DNA of 64,000 nt from NCBI GenBank assembly GCA_024195265.1, contig JAJLRJ010000010.1, positions 2,066,481 through 2,130,480 on the forward strand, written 5' to 3'. The stretch comes from Dendrophyllia cribrosa. Lineage: Eukaryota; Cnidaria; Anthozoa; Scleractinia; Dendrophylliidae. Shown piece by piece: positions 10,739-22,363 of the stretch. Position 1 is the stretch's first letter. Every line of letters starts with the position of its first letter. The translations under genes were made by a program, and so were the position numbers. The notes below the pieces were generated by a model. The model saw only the letters and a list, made by a program, of their open reading frames with translations. It ran no database searches and was not told where the DNA came from.

Positions 10739-12122
10739 CAGAGGAGGGACGACTGCCGTCCCACAATGCATTGCATTTCCAAGTATATTATCGAATCTCG
10801 GATGACGTCATCAGTACAGTTTGGCATTGGATCAGTTCAGAACCCACGCGAGAGCGGCGCCATTGCATAATGGCGCTGAGAGCGAATCCGTCCTACGCGA
10901 CCTTTACACATGGTAGCAACTGACGAAGTTCGCCAAAGAACCGATTAAGGACATAAAGTTGTGTTCATTCGTTGCTTAAGGAAAGAATGTAAGAATTTAC
11001 TAGCATCCGTGAGATTTACAAAACAGCAACCATGCTGCAGATTATCTGTTGCATGCCAAACCCTATTACAAAACAACGGAGGTTTATCCTAGCTCCACTG
11101 AGACACACTACTCAACTACAGAACTAACTAAGGAACTAAAAATTATTGCAAGAATTCATGATTTCATTGCAGTGGAATTGTAGACTACGGCTTTTTGAGA
11201 CTCGGATCTAAAGACGCCTACATCCGTGATGCCGGAAACACTTTCTCACAAGTCTTGCACACCGCAGACTTTAGACATTAATTAAATCACGGTCTGAGAA
11301 ATTCAACGATCCTAGCACTTTCAAAGCGATAAGAATTAGCCGCTAAGTATTCATCTTGCAACAAAAGTGAGCGAAAGAAACCGCAATGTATACTAATAGA
11401 GCTAGCACCGAACAACGGCATAAAGAAATAAAATAATTTTAACGGCTCTGGACAGCATGAAATCCTCTTATCAATTTAAGAGATAAACCGCCGAGATCAA
11501 AAAGTCCATATCATCAAAGAGAACAAATTCAAAACTGTGATCTAAAGGCGCAATTCTTTCTGAAGTCTTTCTGGGAAAGCTTTAAATTTCAGGCTTTTAA
11601 AAATACATTTTTGCGACGAGTGGGAGTCGTACGTGTGTTTACCTATCTATTTTTGTACTGCTCGTGTCTCATATTGCAAGTAGCCAAATATAAGCGCTTT
11701 TTACAATATATTTTCAGGACGATATCGCGGAGCATTTTGGAGCATTTTAGAACTGTTCAAAGGAATAACGATACAATGCGACGAATATCAATGAAAATGC
11801 TTATTACTCCTTCTTATTAATGCACACCAACGATTTATTTCAACAAGGTCATTGACCCGTGGTACGAGGTCAAAATACCTCACATTGTTAACCTAAATAA
11901 TTTACATTAAAAGCCGGCCAACTGTTCCAGAAAAGAAAACAAATAAAAAATTAACAAGTTCGACAGTACAAAACTGGTATCTAACCTCCACTTCGTCTAA
12001 CGGAACAGTAAGAAACCGGCACCTCATTCCACTGTATTTCTTAGAAAATTCCTCGCCATCTTTGAGAGCGTGACAGAAATGCGATTGCGTGGTATTGTGG
12101 GACGGCAGTCGTCCCTCCTCTG
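10739..12122. mobile_element. 1.4-kb non-autonomous transposon with 29-bp TIR
   Basis: Starts CAGAGGAGGGACGACTGCCG and ends with its reverse complement; 29 terminal bases match perfectly. Flanking duplication is GACCGAAAC (10730-10738 and 12123-12131), 9 bp if the ends are CAGAGG/CCTCTG (7 or 11 bp with other boundaries). The inverted arm near 27240-27290 shows the same host sequence without the insertion, which confirms it. There is no coding capacity, and the superfamily is uncertain: a 9-bp duplication would fit MuDR-like, an 8-bp one hAT. Confidence 0.85.
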
Positions 12123-12182
12123 GACCGAAACCTAGTTTCCAGCTCTAATTCGCACTTTTTTTCGAATACCCGAAGTAAAAAC

Positions 12183-13580
12183 ATGGCGTCGCAGAGGGAA
12201 GCTTTATTAAGTGGCTCTAGCGATGACGAATTAGCAAGTGAAGCAAGTAAACATGACGACTTACCGCATGGGTCTGAAAGAGATATAATCGAGTATTACT
12301 TCTACAGAGGTCTTAATTACAGGCACATTACACTGGTCATGAATCAACGAACTCTAAAACGAAGGCTCAAAGGCTATGGCCTCAAGAGACGTGAAATAAT
12401 AGACGAGGAACTCAAGGAACGAGTGAGGGATCTAATTTTCCTTGAAATATGTACTGGCCCTGATAGTCTTAGTGGCTACAGGGCCATGTGGCATGTCTTG
12501 CGTCTTAAGCCCCATTCACACCAACGGTTAAACATGTTTGAATGTTGTTTAGTTTAACTACGTTTTCAGTCTCTATCTTGAACGTTTTTAAATGTATATG
12601 ATTCAAACTACATAGAATGGTAATAAAAGTCAATGAAGTTTCTTCTAGTAAAGATTTCATTCCAAATATTACGGGAGGATATGAGGTATTTTTCTAAACC
12701 TGTTTTAAACTAAACAACATTTAAACATGTTTAAGCGTCGATGTGAATGGGGTATTAGACTCCACATTAATGTTCCTCGGCGTTTGGTAGTTCTAATCGC
12801 TATTAAGGGAGGTTGATCCTAGAGGAGTAGAAGGGAGGAAGAGTTGTTGCCTAAAGCGCAGGATGTATATGTCACCAGGACCCAACTTCTGTTGGCACAT
12901 GGATGGATGCGACAAATTAAAGCCTTTTGGTTTTTCAATTCATGGCTGTGCAGATGGTTTTAGTTGTAGAATTCTTTGGCTTGAGGTCCAGCGATCGAAC
13001 AAAAATCCAAGGGTGGTAGCAAGCTACTTCTTAATTAAAGCACGTCAAAGCAGCACGAGGATGCCCTGTGCGTGTATATACTGACCCTGGCACTGAAAAC
13101 GGTCTGGTTGCTGAAATACAGTGTTATTTGAGGGCTGAGGGATTAGATGAATACGCAGGACCAAAGTCTCACAAATATGTCACAAGCACAAGAAACTAAC
13201 GAATTGAATGTCAATGGTCACATTTCAGGAAACAACGTTCAAGTTGGTGGATTGACTTCTTTCACGACCTTCACGAATCCGATATTCTTGATCTGACAAG
13301 CAATTTACATAAAGAGGCTCTTTGGTTTTGTTTTGCTGATCCCCTCCAAGCTGATCTTGATAAGGTAAAGGATTACTGGAATAGTCACCGAATCAGAAAG
13401 TCAAAGCATGCCACCATGTCCGGTGTTCCTGACATGATGTACTTCCTGCCCGAGGATTTTGGATGGAGTGACTGTTTGCTTCCATTATCCCCAGACAAGC
13501 TAATAGAAATGGAAAACAGGTTGGAAGGATTGGACGGTGGGGATGATGAAAGCAGTCCAGTTTTCGAAGAGTATTTTTAG
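12183..13580 (+). pseudogene. Decayed IS3EU-like integrase-fold transposase
   Basis: Starts with ATG at 12183 in a good context. The N-terminal helical DNA-binding part (to 12507) is cut by a 247-bp MITE. After it, stops and at least one frameshift precede a recognisable DDE integrase core. This core has NFCWHMDGCDKLKPFG with the first Asp near 12900, VYTDPGTENG with the second Asp near 13080, and RIECQWSHF with the catalytic Glu near 13205. The C-terminal segment DYWNSHRIRKSKHAT leads to a stop at 13578-13580. The three acidic residues survive, but the frame is broken by the MITE, by TGA/TAG codons after 12800 and by an in-frame TAA near 13198. Integrase-type transposases of this kind are common in cnidarian genomes. 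Confidence 0.85.
12508..12754. mobile_element. Harbinger-like MITE, copy 1
   Basis: 247 bp with TIRs reading CCCCATTCACACCAACG and its complement, flanked by TTA (12505-12507 and 12755-12757), the target duplication typical of PIF/Harbinger. It interrupts the IS3EU-like transposase. A sister copy of 246 bp lies at 28070-28315. Arms contain TTAAACATGTTTAAA-type palindromes. Confidence 0.85.
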
Positions 13581-15112
13581 TATGCCATGGAGAAAAATAG
13601 CCTATCCCACCCCACATCCATTCTTGAAGCAGGAGTTCTTTTCGAGAAGCTAATCAAGTTTGCAACGGGTGAACCCTGAAATGATCTTGTTCTGTAATCT
13701 AGGAAACCTGCGAAAATATTTATTTTGCCAAAGATGCCTATTAGAAAGGAGGGACAAAATATGTTACACTCCACACACTTTTATTAATTGGGCATACTTT
13801 ACTTCAGAGCCAATGTTGATCAAGACATACTAGTAGATCCGTGATAGTATGGTCTAGAACTGTCTGAACAACAACAGTTTTTACCCCAACAAAGCATGAA
13901 TTTTTTGATTGTATCATATATAAACCAGTAAATGATAACCTGTTCATAAAAGACAGCTTGGTTGATATAACTGACATTTTTCAGTAAGCAACATGAGCAT
14001 CATTAAAACCAAGTTGGGCTTGGCATGTACTTATGATAGGCACCATGTGCAGAACTGACTCAAAAAGCAAGGGAATTGGTAGAGTGAAATGGTTTCAGAA
14101 TGAAAAGAACTTTCAACCCTTTGCCTCATTTTTTTGCAAAATAAAATAAGGGGGCCTCTCCCCTTGATCTGCCACTGTATATGATTCCGCAGGATATACC
14201 TTTCAGTTAAAAAATTAACTTAACTTTTTTTGGCATTGCATTCTGTCCTTGACTCTTCCAGATTCACAGAATTGACTTAAAACAAGTAAACATACAAAGC
14301 AATTTTCCCCATACAGTACTACATGTTTAAATGGAACATCTTTATAAGAGCGAACAAAAGGGAATGACAAGCATATCTATCAATGCCATAGAGATATTAT
14401 TCCTCCTTACAATGGGTACAAGTATGTCAGGTTTGATTAGACAGATGTTAAACAGAAAACATGACAGTAACATCATTATTGTACAGTGGCCCGTTAGTAC
14501 AATAATAATAATATTTTTGACATACCTATAGTAACAATACATACATGTAACCCCGGCAGGAAGGAATGATATCCCTATGGCATTATCATAACAGGAAATA
14601 CCAATTTTACTGCTCAACATAGAATCAAGGAAAAATTACTGGAATGAAACAAACAGGAACTTTGGGCAAAATTATGTTTGATCAAAATGTGCCCTTCAAT
14701 AGAAACTGATGGTACTGTAGATCAACATGTCATTAACAGAATAATGCATTTTTAATATTATTGTGGTTACCAAAGTAACTATTCACAATATTCTATATTC
14801 CATTATTCATGGTCTGCCAAATGCCACTTCCTGTTTTAAGGCAGTGTCCATGTTATATTTGCTCTTTTTCTTGATCATTATTATTATAAACAGCGGTTGG
14901 CTCATTCGCACATCGTAAGCTTAATGTGTAAAAATAGTAAACTTGTAAATCTTGCCTTGTTTTTATCATAAGTTACCATTTTTAAATTCATAATGGGGTC
15001 ATGAGATTCATTTTTTAGTAATTTATACAAAATGCACATAAAAAATTGTTTTAAATTGCAGTTTTACAAATATAGTGTTGCATTTGTATACCCTAAATAT
15101 GTCACAAAAAGC
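13581..15112. other. Non-coding interior of the IS3EU-like element
   Basis: About 1.5 kb of AT-rich sequence between the transposase stop and the inverted copy of its N-terminus. No gene or structured repeat is supported; the short open frames do not resemble proteins. Confidence 0.5.
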
Positions 15113-15313
15113 ACATGGTCCTGTAGCCACTAAGACTATCAGGGCCAGTACATATTTCAAGCAAAATTAGATCCCTCACTCGTTCCTTGAGTTCCTCGTC
15201 TATTATTTCACGTCTCTTGAGGCCATAGTCTTTGAGCCTTCGTTTTAGAGTTCATTGATTCATGATCAGTGTAATGTGCCTGTAAGTAAGACCTCTGTAG
15301 AAGTAATACTCAA
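15113..15313 (-). pseudogene. Inverted fragment of the IS3EU-like transposase N-terminus
   Basis: Reverse complement of about 12290-12490 with few differences, ending where sequence unrelated to the arm begins (CAAGGAGCCC at about 15313). The continuation of this arm reappears at about 26732-26811. Everything between was therefore inserted into the right arm of the IS3EU-like element. Confidence 0.85.
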
Positions 15314-16269
15314 CAAGGAGCCCGATGGGCTTCGAAACTGGCTCGTTTGGTCTCAGTTTCCACCCAGTTTTCATTTTAGAGTTTTATATTAGCAAGCCAC
15401 AATATACAATCTAGAATCTATCAATATGCACAGTCCAGTCCACATTTACATCCCACAGCCCGCTTCAAGCACTCCTTAGGGACGGACCATTTTATTGTTA
15501 AGAGGGGGGGGGAGGGGGGGGGGGAAGGGGTGGGGGTTGGGCAATTACTAAAAACAAATTCCTGCACAGCAAAAGTAAAGAAAAAAAAATAATGCACAGC
15601 GAGCGAAAGGAAAAAAAGGTATGGAGCAATCCCGAAAAACATTCTTGCACAACATCAAGAAGGAAAAAAATTCAAGATCAGAAAAATTGCCCAACACCGC
15701 CACCTGCCCCCACCCCCCACCCCCACAGTTTCAGGTCTATATTTTTTCTCTGATCGGCTTGGTACTGTTAGAAACAACATAAGTTTAGAACTCTGTATAT
15801 TTTTTTCGCTTTAAAGTCCTTGAAACCACCTACTACAAGGAATCAGGATTGTTTAAACACAGGCATTTTGGAGAATCGATGATGGGGTTTCGAATAAATT
15901 AACAATATCAACACGATCGATCAAATAGCGTGACATGAATACGAGATGTGTGGAATTTGAACGTGACTCCACGGAGTAATGCTTGAGAATTGATCACTTT
16001 CTGTGACGTGCCGGGACGTGTTTTATTCAACCATTTATTCGATCTAAACTCGACTGTTTGACAATTGATTTGGTTAGAAAAATGAAACCCGCTTTCCTTT
16101 TACCAGAAATAGATCACATCCGAAAATCACAGAGATTTAATTTTTATCAATTCCGTCGAAATTAGAACGGTAAATATTTGAATTATACTTGTTGGCATCA
16201 CTGATTACGCCATTTCTGAAAACCGGAAGTAAACTAGGTACGGTGTTGGCCGCAGCAAAAGCGATTCCC
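15314..16269. mobile_element. Unclassified insertion carrying the Academ element (left part)
   Basis: The break in the inverted arm shows an insertion spanning about 15314-26731. Removing the Academ-type element leaves about 1.0 kb: 15314-16269 plus 26664-26731, the latter with a run of about 23 A. The left end has the hairpin GAGCCCGATGGGC followed by TTCGAAAC, like the stem II plus GAAA of retroelement hammerheads. Inside are G-runs (15504-15535) and A-rich CTGCACAGC-type repeats, similar to those at 40.3 kb. No coding region is seen. Confidence 0.4.
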
Positions 16270-16278
16270 GGGGCAGGT
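16270..16278. other. Left 9-bp target-site duplication of the Academ-type element
   Basis: GGGGCAGGT immediately before the left terminus TAGCC; an identical copy lies at 26664-26672, directly after the right terminus. Confidence 0.9.
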
Positions 16279-16351
16279 TAGCCTCCTTCGCAGACGTCTT
16301 ATGGCTCGTCACGCAATCGTTTCCTCCCCACCGACGTCTGCTGAAACGAGC
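16279..16351 (+). repeat. Left 73-bp terminal inverted repeat (Academ-type)
   Basis: Identical to the reverse complement of 26591-26663. The internal palindromic pair GCAGACGTC (16290-16298) and GACGTCTGC (16333-16341) could fold or act as a paired transposase-binding site. The repeat ends 213 bases upstream of the transposase ATG, so the promoter probably lies in or next to it. Confidence 0.92.
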
Positions 16352-16564
16352 GCTGGAATCCTTTCCCTTTGTTCGTTAAGATCAGCTGGATATCACGTGG
16401 AGATTATGAATGAGCCAATCGGGACTAAGCCATTGTTTAATTAAAAGCCTATCACAAGATGCGTTAGAATGGGTTCCCTCGGGGCGACAAATTTTCCCGC
16501 GAGTTTATTATCCGGCGAAAGTTTATTCATGTATGGAAAGTGATTCCAAATCCTTGCTTCATGT

Positions 16565-19500
16565 ATGGGCGAAACTCCCAAAAAAGTCGTCGGAGACAAC
16601 TGTTTTCTATGTAGTAGTGCTTTAATACCCACTGCTAGAATACGAGTGTTCGGCAGAAGTTCGGTGAACATCTCAAGCCTGATTGAGAGCGCCGTGGAAA
16701 TAGATTTAAGTGTGTTTTCGGCGAGCGATCCTTTCGTCTGTACCAAGTGTTATAAGCGGTTGCTTCGATTTGAAAAGGTTAAAACAAACCTTCGAACAGT
16801 TCAAGAGGAGATAAAAAAAGACTACAAGAAGGGAATACCAAGGACCAAGCGACTACGCCGAGATTCTGCAGAAACGGACGTGGATATTATCGCACCGATC
16901 GAAAGTTCAGTGCAACAACGCTGCGCTGCGGCAAAGTCATTGAAATTTGGCTTGGACCCTACCACTTCTACTTCTTCTGGCTTTATTATAAAGCCCCTGG
17001 AAAATGATGGCGAAAGGTCTGCATTATCTGAAGGTTGCGGAGGTCAGTCAGGTCAGACAGGGAGTATCTCGTTAAGCCCTCATGAAATTCCTCAAACACC
17101 GTTGAACGAAGGTTTGTTTATCTCACCTCCGCTGCCTTCGCTTCATTTAACATCCACTCCGATTACAGCTAACTTACCTTCCACGTCAGTGACAGAGCCG
17201 TATAAAAGTACAGCAGTAAAAATATCAATCCACTACCCAAGCAAAACTGCCAACAAATGCTTACCTTCTGAATATGAAGCTATTGGTAAAGCCCTTGTAT
17301 ACGGGCCACCACAAAGAATTGCAAAGGCTGTTGTGAAGTGCAAACTTTTGACCAAGCACGTGGTTCAGAGTGTTCTTCGACTGGTGTCAAGTGAAGTTTG
17401 TGGTCTGTGCTCCAGGTCAAACCCGTCCTTACTGAGAAAGTGCGACAAGGACAGCCTAGTGAATTTCAATTTTCAATCGGTTTGCGAGGAGTGGAAGAAT
17501 AGAGCTCCGATCTTCTATTCGTTTTTGATGACCTGCAGCATTGTGAAGTTATCAAGAGAAGAACTGTGGTTACCGAGTGTGGCAATTGCAGGATCTGTGT
17601 TGCTAAAGCAGAGAAATTCGCAAATGAATGCCTGTGCCAGTGTGCTTGGAGTCCTCGTTAAAACGGGATCAATGGAGGTAGGAATTTCTATTTTGAAGTT
17701 CAAATCTATTTTTAGCTCCGTTAGCTGAAGCAAGTATAATTTTTGTTTCTCAATTAATATAAGACCAAAACATTTCTATTATATTATTGATATTTTACAT
17801 TAGATCGAAATAATAATTTATTGAGAGTGGACATAGTTTGTCTATATATTAAAAAAGCTTGCTCTATTGATTTTCCAAAATTAACTGAAAAGTAATTTTA
17901 TACAATTTTGCAAAAAAAAAAAATGTTATGGGTAGACATGTTATGGGTACGTTCCTTTGGGAATGGATCAATGACTCAAGATCCCACGGATCAGTGATCC
18001 AAGGTCACTCAGATCATGGTGTACCAAAGGAACCGACAAATCCAAAACCAGCTAGAGTCATGTAGAGTGGATTCGTCAGTTCCTTTGGTGCACCATGATC
18101 CCAGTGATCTTGGATCACTCAGATCACTGATCCGTTCCCAAAGAAACGCACGCATGATCCGAGTGATCTTGGAGTGCATTCCTTTGGGATGATCCGGATC
18201 AGGATCAGAGATCCGAGATCACTCGGATCGTGGTGCATCAAAGGAACCGACAAATCCTTTTCTATAGTGGATTTGTCGGTTCCTTTGATGCACCATGATC
18301 CAAGTGATCTTGGATCACTGATCCTGATCCGGATCATCCCAAAGGAACGCACCCTTGGATCACTGATCCGTGGGATCTTGGATCACTAATCTGTTCCCAA
18401 AGGAACGCACCCTATATGTGTTGTGGAGAGATTGCGTGACAAGACAAAAGAATAGAGCACTTTAGATTGGAGTACCAGTACAGGATTGAGTATGATTACG
18501 ACTTTCTAATATTATAATTCAAAAAATTAGAAAAAAGCCTGCCAGCAGCAGCTGTTTGGGTATTTTAGTTCCCAGTATATATAAGCAACCAATAATTATA
18601 AATTGAAAACCTACATTGAATTGATTGGTTTCCAAGCTGTTTTATAGTAAGCAATGTACATATATGGGGGTAAATAATATTTTCTCCATGTTACATGTCA
18701 TAAACAATCTGTTAGTTCAGTGACCTTGGCCATGTTTATTTCAAGTATGTTTGAGGGGGGTGCTTAATGGAGGGGTGGGAAGGGGTAGGCTAGTTAATTA
18801 TTTTAGTGGATATTGTACGGACATACCATCTTACCCCAAACTTTCCTGTGGGAGGGGGGAATGGAGTGCGGGTGCGTGAAGGAGTGCCCAATTACATATA
18901 CTCTTCCCTGGATTTACACAAGATTAAAAATTGAGAGAAGATTACTGTGCAGTAATTATTAATGTCAGTATATTTTCACTGTTACTAACTGAAATAAAAG
19001 GTCATTCTGACCAAGAAACATAATTATATATTTGTTTGTTTAAGGGAACGCTTGACCGATTGTCCAAGCTCAAGATAACCTGTTCCAATAGATGTGTGTT
19101 GACGAAACTTGATGTATTGGGCGAAGGCTTTGATCGGCCACTTCAAGCTGCTAAAGAGAAGATATCAAGTGAAAACTTGAAGACCAAAGAACTACAGGAG
19201 AGAGCAAGTGCTGCTTACCATGTTTGTTCTACTGGCACATGTGCAGAGGAATGTCAGTCTCGTGATCTTGCACTGAAGGCAAATGAATCCTTGAAGGAAC
19301 ATCAGAGGAACTGTCATCCTGGATTTACTATTGCATTTGACAACATTGACTTTGAAATTCAGAGGAAAAACATGACAATGGGAAAGCAAAATAGGGACAT
19401 CCATTGGGTCAACCATCAGATGTTTTTAAACAGGATTTCAGGGAATTTATTGCCAAATCAAGCTCCACAACAAGATCTACAAACAGTTTCAAACATGACA

Positions 19501-22363
19501 TTTTTGCCAAGTGCTAATGATCAGCTAAAGCAAAGATTTAATTACATTATTTTAGTTTCACGGATGCTGGTGGAGTATTTTGATGCTTTCCAACCACTGA
19601 AGGATGTATGCATACAACATATACCCCACAAGTACTCAAAGGAGATGTCGGAGAAGTCTGTTAAGGTAAATAAATAATTTGATGATTGTATGCATGAATC
19701 AATTTCAAAAGCAATAATTATTGTAATAATTTTGTATAGCTACAGCTAGTGTGCCTTGGTTATTCTGATTGCAAAGTTGTTTTCCCCAAACATGGCAAGC
19801 ATCTTAACTGTTTCAAATGTGTTTGACTTTTCCCTCATATTAATTTAAAAAAAAGGCTTGTAATAATTGAACTTCCTTAATGTACATGGGCATTTAACAA
19901 TAAATGAAAAAATAAAACAGATGCATTTTTGAAACCCGACGCATTGGCTGAATTCAATAGATTATGTAAATCTTCAAGAAGGTATTTGAATCTGCCAAAA
20001 TGGGTACTCCCCGATAATGTTGTTGTGGCTGTGTGGCCCGCTTCCTGAAACCCGTACCCTATTTCAGACCAAAATATGTGATTCTACATACCCCATTTCA
20101 GACCTGACCCAAAATTCCATACCCTATTTCAGACTATTAGGAGAGGACCCTGGGAATGTGGTTGGTTCGGTTTGCGTAAACTCATGGGTAAACATTTTTG
20201 GGAAGGGCTTCAAATTCCCAAAGTTAGTCAAGAGATGAATAATAATAATAAAAATAGCTTCTTCTTAAAACCATACCCTATTTCAGACCAAAATGATCAA
20301 AATCTATACCCTATATATATTTCAGACCAAATTGTAAACACAAAGCAACAGATATATTTCCTCTTTCAAAATAAATCCAACATGTTGTGACATGCATCAT
20401 ATAGCTTCATAGCTTCATACTTCCTTTAAAAAACCCCCATGCCCCTTGGAATTTGCGATGGCCTTAGAATTTCCAATATTTTGTGGAACAACACATTGAC
20501 TCAAACATTTTTCCTAGGTCCCACTTGGTGTCATTTTCAAGAATGAGAACAAAAATGAAGACATGCTTACCATTCTGCAACAATTTCACACATACCTTCC
20601 CCGTAAAGCTGATGGTGGATATGAGCCTCAACTATTTGCAGGAGATCAACTCACAGTTGAGAGGGCAGTTAATGTTATCGCCTCGGTTGCTAATGGCTAC
20701 ACTCCCCAGGATCGTCTAGAAGGAATTACCTTACAACTGGGTGATTGGCATGCTGGAGTTAAGATTCTGTCTGTAAGTTAAATATTTTTCAGTACATGTA
20801 TCCGTATATCCTGGAAATCTTGAGTATTTTTTATACACTGTGTAATGTACAGCTGTATATCAATGACAGAGAAATTAAGACTACAGAATATTGAAAAAAA
20901 AATCAAGCCTTAGATTCATGTGAAAATTTTGAAAGTGGGTTAATATTATATTGAAAGTGATTTTACCGGCTGCTTATTTTGTGTCAAGACATTATTTTGA
21001 CTCATCACTCAGTGGAGGGATGAGTGTTTATTGAGCCAAAGAAATGTCTGTGCACACTGAATATGCCATGCCTGTTTATTAAATTTGTAGGTGGCATGCA
21101 TCAGGGTTAAACACTTTTTTCTTTCTTCTTCAACAGCTTATCTTCAAGAAGTTCTTCTCTGGAAAATCTGAGAGTGACAACTGTACACTAAATTCTGACC
21201 GTACCCTGATCAATCGGAGGAATGTAAAGTCTGATCCACACACTGCTTACCGTGCTGATAGGGACTTCACGCTTCTTGTACTGAAGTCAAGAGTTATTGC
21301 TGCTGCAAAGTCAGTACTTGGGTTTACAGACAAAGGAAGCCAACCATCCAAATTTCCTCTACCTGCAGACACCACCAAGCAGCCTAAAGTTACAAGATTG
21401 CAGTACTTACACAAAGCTGCCTCGTTAATCGTTGATAAATTTGTGTTCGACGATGATTCTGTCAACAGGCTGCTTGATGACATCTTGACTAATCAACAAA
21501 CACAAGATGTACAAGCTCAACAGGATCGCACTGCGGATGGTAGATTTCCATGCCGATTTCCTGGGTGCCAACTTTCATTTAAGTTTGATGGTGCAAGTAG
21601 GAGAAGACACGAAGCAACACATGACCCTCCCCCAGATGTTCCCGGTGCTCCATCTGAAGGCCAGACAGATTCGGACCAGTCAAACCCTGAACCAAGCAAG
21701 ACCACTGATGATGTGTACAATTACAACTGTGCCTTATTAGCAGATGGGTTGTTCTTTGTCAATTTCTTAGATGCTGTTAAAGAGGGAGATGGCATGAGGC
21801 TAATGCGTCAATACAAATACATGTTGCTGTACTGCAAAGCTGATGGGCAATCCAGTAACAAGTATGCACTGGAGTGTCTTTATCAATCCTTTCTTGTACA
21901 CTCCCTTCTTTCTCCAAGAGAAAGTGAGAAGTTTGTTTGGAATCGCGGTGTAAACAATAAAGGGGGGAGAGGGAACAACATTCCAGATGACTTGGAAGTG
22001 GAGCACTCTAACTGTTTTCTCAAGGGTGGCGCTAGGAATTGTGGGCCGAATGTTACAGAGAAGGCAGTACAGCGCATTTGCCATTCAGAGAGTGGGTCAA
22101 GAACCATGACAGTCAATGTGAACCAATGTCTAAACAGCATTCGTGGGTCTGGAAGACACACCAGTAGTTCATTGGAGAATGACCTCGAGGAATTGCTTAA
22201 GCGAATTCAACAAACAGATGTGTTTACTGAGAATCCCGGCCGATCTTACCGTTGCTTTACTGACTTTGCAAGAGACCCATTCAAGAAATTGAACATGTCA
22301 TCCTTGTATCATTGGATAAACCAACACAAGAAAAACATTCTTCATGGAAATAGGGCACGATAA
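16565..22363 (+). CDS. Academ-type DDE transposase, four exons, 1071 aa
   Basis: Predicted exons 16565-17677, 19045-19665, 20518-20772 and 21137-22363. All introns are GT-AG and phase 0, giving 1071 residues without a stop or frameshift. Residues 13-62 form a zinc-finger-associated-domain-like Cys cluster (C13/C16, C59/C62), and another Cys group lies near 278-292. The core resembles proteins annotated DUF6589 (recalled, not searched). It has FDNID (D470, D473) followed by QNRDIHWVN, GDQLTVERA (D621), DWHA (D654) and LEVEHSN (E952); D470 or D473, D621/D654 and E952 are candidate catalytic acids. A C2H2 finger (C802, C807, H821, H825) sits inside the core, between DWHA and the Glu. The ATG at 16565 opens the exon 1 frame. 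Intron 1 holds GATC-rich palindromes. The gene converges on the helicase. Confidence 0.85.
17946..18411. repeat. Nested GATC-rich palindromic MITEs in intron 1
   Basis: Three related palindromes in a row. 17946-18153 starts GGTACGTTCCTTTGGGAATG and ends with the complement. 18173-18352 is a complete palindrome with GATGATCCGGATCAGGATC arms and a GGATTTGTCGGTTCC centre. Half-arms at 18154-18172 and 18353-18411 are what remains of a third copy, split by the second. All share the CGTTCCTTTGGGA terminus. They do not affect coding because they are intronic. Confidence 0.85.
20040..20345. repeat. Dispersed ACCCTATTTCAGACC repeat in intron 2
   Basis: Six or so spaced copies of a motif like ACCCTATTTCAGACC. 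A related motif (ACCCTATTCTAGACC) recurs at 40.73-41.06 kb. The intron otherwise shows nothing structured. Confidence 0.7.

Noticed and set aside
9135..10827. Long minus-strand open frames with repeated CGFFFRGV/ADFFLGE peptides
   Set aside because: They follow the 20-bp tandem repeat in all three frames and change frame with every A-run length; a repeat artefact, not a protein.
21507..22161. Additional frames on both strands at 21.5-22.2 kb
   Set aside because: Shadows of transposase exon 4, which joins in phase with three upstream exons and carries the catalytic Glu.
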